A DNA stretch of 7,885 nucleotides from CAZZCU01 sp964652825 (lineage in GTDB: Bacteria > Bdellovibrionota_B > Oligoflexia > Oligoflexales > CAZZCU01). Location of the stretch: positions 1 through 7,885 of the forward strand of contig CAZZCU010000052.1 of assembly GCA_964652825.1 (NCBI GenBank), given 5' to 3'. Positions 5,855 through 7,885 of the stretch are shown piece by piece (within the stretch, counting starts at the first letter, position 1; each line of letters opens with the position of its first letter). The notes below the pieces were generated by a model. It worked only from the letters and a program-made list of their open reading frames with translations. It was not told where the DNA came from and searched no databases. A program made the position numbers and the translations under genes.

Positions 5855-7411
5855 TTAAACTAAATCGGCAAACACGCCGCTATCAGCGCGTTCGAGTGTT
5901 TTCAATTCTTCTGGCCGTGCCAATGTAAAACCGTACTTGCTCAACTTGGTCGCATACACGTGATGACGTTCGCGTAAGCGTCGCAGCGTGCTGCTGTAGG
6001 CTAATTGAATCAGCTGTGTGCGGATGCGATAACGCATCGGTGATCCTGCCATCAGGTGCGCGCATTCTTCGTCAGGCTCCAGCACCAGAAAATCAATGTC
6101 AGGATAACGTTCGGCAATATGCATGAGCGATGCTTCAAAACGTGTCGACACCAATGCTTTGATTGTTTGAATCAGCAGGAAAACACCGCCTTCCTGATCG
6201 GCAGTGCCGGCGATATTCGTCGCGCGCGGCTTGAGTGGATTGATGATCAGGATCAGGCGACAGCCCATATCTACGAGTGGTTCGAGGTCGCAGGTTTTTG
6301 TCACCTGGCCGTCGACATACCAGCGGCCGCTGATTTGCTTGGGCTGAAACAACGGCGGTAGCGCGCATGATGCGCGTACAGCTTCGCTGATCGGAATATC
6401 GCGGTGCGGTGCTTGACCAAAGATAACGTGTTCAAAGGAATCCTGATCGGTGGCGCCGATTAACAAATCGATATCGAGCGCGCTAAAGCGATCTTCGATA
6501 TTGTAGGCCTGCAAAACATTGCGAAAAAATGTTTCTAGACTCTGACCTTTGAAGAAACCGGTTGGTACACTGCGCAAAGTTTTGTCCAGCCATTTTTGCG
6601 GACTCAAGCCGGCCCAGGCCGTCGATTCGCGTACAACGCGTTTTAAAATATCGGTGCCGGCCAGATCAAAAATATTGGAGCTGGTGAAGCTTGGCAGAAT
6701 ATCGGATTTTCGGTTCAGTGCCTTAATGATCTCTGTGATGGGAATATCGCACCCAAACATCGCGCCGGCGATCGCGCCGCTGCTGACGCCGGAGATAACA
6801 TCAAAACCGTCGCTGAGTTTCTTGCCGGAGATCGCTCGTTCCAGAGCATAGAGAACACCGATTTGATAAAGAAAGCCTTCGATGCCGCCGCCGCTTAGTG
6901 CCATGCCGACTTTTTGTTCGCGGATAATGCCCTGACTCAAAACGTCGCGCAGCCAATGCAAAATCGAAGCGGTGTTTTTGGGTGCGATGCAAACGTCGCG
7001 CAGATTAAGGCGGCCGAGCGCAAAAGCGCGCGTGGCTTCCTGCGACATCTCGTTGAGAATCGCCACCACGCGACTCATCGGGAAAAGAAAATCCGGTCCC
7101 CACAGCTCGGCGAGTTTGCGGACATCGTCGCGGATACGTTCGATGGCCTGGATGGTTTCGATGCCGCCTTCGCCGCGCTCGTCATAGATCATCAGATCAA
7201 CGGGGTTTTGGCGTAAGTGCGCGGTGACACCGTCGAGATCGGAGAGGACGTTGATCTGCAACACTAGTTTGCCGAGCAGGTGATGGCGCAACTCAAAGCA
7301 AAGATTGGTCGTACGCGGATCGGCAACAGGAGTGGCGTTAAGACGCTCAAGCGCCTGCCGCGTCAAATGAGTCTGCGCGGGTGAGGCAATATAGAGCAGA
7401 TGCTGACGCAA
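5855..7411 (-). CDS. Patatin-like phospholipase with degenerate receiver-like N-terminus
   Basis: 518 residues. The patatin domain (about 166-400) has the oxyanion loop SGGGIEG (173-179), nucleophile Ser210 in GVSSG (208-212), and the dyad aspartate Asp367 in YVDGQ. All catalytic elements are present, so an active serine acyl hydrolase (phospholipase A-like) is expected. Residues 1-165 resemble a response-regulator receiver fold: LLYIAS as strand 1, VDLMIYDE (71-78, Asp77 in the phosphoacceptor place), RVVAILN as strand 4, and DVCIAPKN plus a final helix. The acidic pair after strand 1 is missing and the usual KP reads PK, so it is probably a pseudo-receiver. Residues 400-518 are a helical tail. 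There is no signal peptide, so it is likely cytosolic or on the inner face of the membrane. The start is TTG at 7411-7409 with AGGAG 7 bases upstream. The dsbD-like gene ends 3 bases before it. Confidence 0.9.
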   Translation of the reverse strand: MRQHLLYIASPAQTHLTRQALERLNATPVADPRTTNLCFELRHHLLGKLVLQINVLSDLDGVTAHLRQNPVDLMIYDERGEGGIETIQAIERIRDDVRKLAELWGPDFLFPMSRVVAILNEMSQEATRAFALGRLNLRDVCIAPKNTASILHWLRDVLSQGIIREQKVGMALSGGGIEGFLYQIGVLYALERAISGKKLSDGFDVISGVSSGAIAGAMFGCDIPITEIIKALNRKSDILPSFTSSNIFDLAGTDILKRVVRESTAWAGLSPQKWLDKTLRSVPTGFFKGQSLETFFRNVLQAYNIEDRFSALDIDLLIGATDQDSFEHVIFGQAPHRDIPISEAVRASCALPPLFQPKQISGRWYVDGQVTKTCDLEPLVDMGCRLILIINPLKPRATNIAGTADQEGGVFLLIQTIKALVSTRFEASLMHIAERYPDIDFLVLEPDEECAHLMAGSPMRYRIRTQLIQLAYSSTLRRLRERHHVYATKLSKYGFTLARPEELKTLERADSGVFADLV

Positions 7412-7414
7412 AAA

Positions 7415-7885
7415 TTATCTCCTGAAATTCTGTAGATGCTGCAGCAATTCGCCGCCATCAACATAGCCAATGATGGCTCGCTTTTGAGTTAAATCCCCTG
7501 ATGCCGGTACGAGCGTCAGTGTCGGCAGACTGCCAATACCCAAGCGGGTTGTCACGGCTTCGTTTTCATCGTTGGTCTCGGTCAGATCAAGTTTGATGGC
7601 GATCCAATCCGCATTCAGTTCCGCAATGACTTCCGGGTCGACAAATGTAGTGACATCCATTTGCTTGCAGGCTTCGCACCATTCGGCCCAGGCGTCGATC
7701 AGTATCGGTTTGCCACTGGCTTTGGCCAAAGCCAAGCCCTCGTCTTCCGAGCGAATCCAGTGCACTGTAGCGCCATTTGCGCCGGTGGTCGAGGCAGTGG
7801 TGAGGTTTTGCCAGCCGGCAAAAACGCTGAGACCCAAAAGTAGCGTTGGTATCAACAATAAGTGCTTGTTGTGTTGCAGGCGCGG
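7415..7885 (-). CDS. dsbD: DsbD-like thiol:disulfide interchange protein, C-terminal part (cut by right edge)
   Basis: The frame is open to the right edge and no ribosome site supports the TTG at 7858, so this is probably the 3' end of a longer gene. A hydrophobic segment (HLLLIPTLLLGLSVFAGW, about 7810-7864) looks like a last membrane helix. A short linker and a thioredoxin-like domain follow. The redox motif is WCEAC, with cysteines encoded near 7678 and 7669. LIDAWAEWCEACKQM parallels the E. coli DsbD gamma domain (LDLYADWCVACKE), as do the following TF-DP region and the cis-proline in GSLPTLTL. DsbD passes electrons from cytosolic thioredoxin across the inner membrane to periplasmic partners; this domain would face the periplasm. 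A free-standing membrane-anchored thioredoxin is the alternative. The patatin gene starts 3 bases after the stop. Confidence 0.82.
   Translation of the reverse strand, partial: PRLQHNKHLLLIPTLLLGLSVFAGWQNLTTASTTGANGATVHWIRSEDEGLALAKASGKPILIDAWAEWCEACKQMDVTTFVDPEVIAELNADWIAIKLDLTETNDENEAVTTRLGIGSLPTLTLVPASGDLTQKRAIIGYVDGGELLQHLQNFRR
7419..7423 (-). promoter_or_regulatory. Ribosome binding site deciding a TTG start (patatin gene)
   Basis: AGGAG with a 7-base spacer to TTG at 7411-7409, inside the last codons of the dsbD-like gene. The spacing is near ideal and supports the TTG start. Confidence 0.75.

Noticed and set aside
7856..7858. TTG at 7858 as the true start of the thioredoxin-domain protein
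   Set aside because: No ribosome site precedes it, the frame stays open to the edge, and the hydrophobic segment begins upstream of it, as expected for a DsbD C-terminus.

Overview
The window looks like part of a gammaproteobacterial chromosome. G+C is close to half by eye, genes are tightly packed, Shine-Dalgarno sites are clear, and the carbonic anhydrase is close to the E. coli Can type with the same zinc-ligand numbering. A lipoprotein with an outer-membrane-type signal and a DsbD-type protein indicate a Gram-negative cell. The species cannot be named from this sequence. There are no RNA genes, insertion sequences, CRISPR arrays or phage genes, and no gene-free stretch exceeds about 220 bases.

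Left block (1-4417, all minus strand, read from 4417 towards 1): five genes run head to tail with overlaps or very short gaps. They are a SulP-family anion transporter with a STAS domain, a Can-type beta-carbonic anhydrase (47-base overlap), an APC-superfamily amino acid permease (2-base gap, TTG start), a small membrane protein with two tandem TM2 domains (23-base overlap, TTG start), and an exported protein cut by the left edge (37-base gap). They are probably one operon, with a candidate promoter at about 4453-4481. SulP plus carbonic anhydrase suggests bicarbonate uptake and CO2/HCO3- interconversion. How the permease, the TM2 protein and the exported protein connect to that is not known.

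Middle (4418-5194): a 222-base divergent intergenic region is followed by one plus-strand gene for a small lipoprotein with a Pro/Gln-rich linker and an unrecognised C-terminal domain.

Right block (5191-7885, minus strand, read from 7885 towards 5191): the 3' part of a DsbD-like thioredoxin-domain protein runs off the right edge. After a 3-base gap comes a patatin-like phospholipase with a degenerate receiver-like N-terminal region (TTG start). After a further 16-17 bases comes a zeta-class glutathione transferase / maleylacetoacetate isomerase-like protein. This block converges on the lipoprotein gene, and the two genes share a TTAA that supplies the stop codon on both strands.

The points most worth a second look are the SulP/carbonic anhydrase/permease/TM2/exported-protein operon, the pseudo-receiver-patatin fusion, a Tyr-to-Phe change at the presumed bicarbonate allosteric site of the carbonic anhydrase, and a histidine cluster in a loop of the permease.
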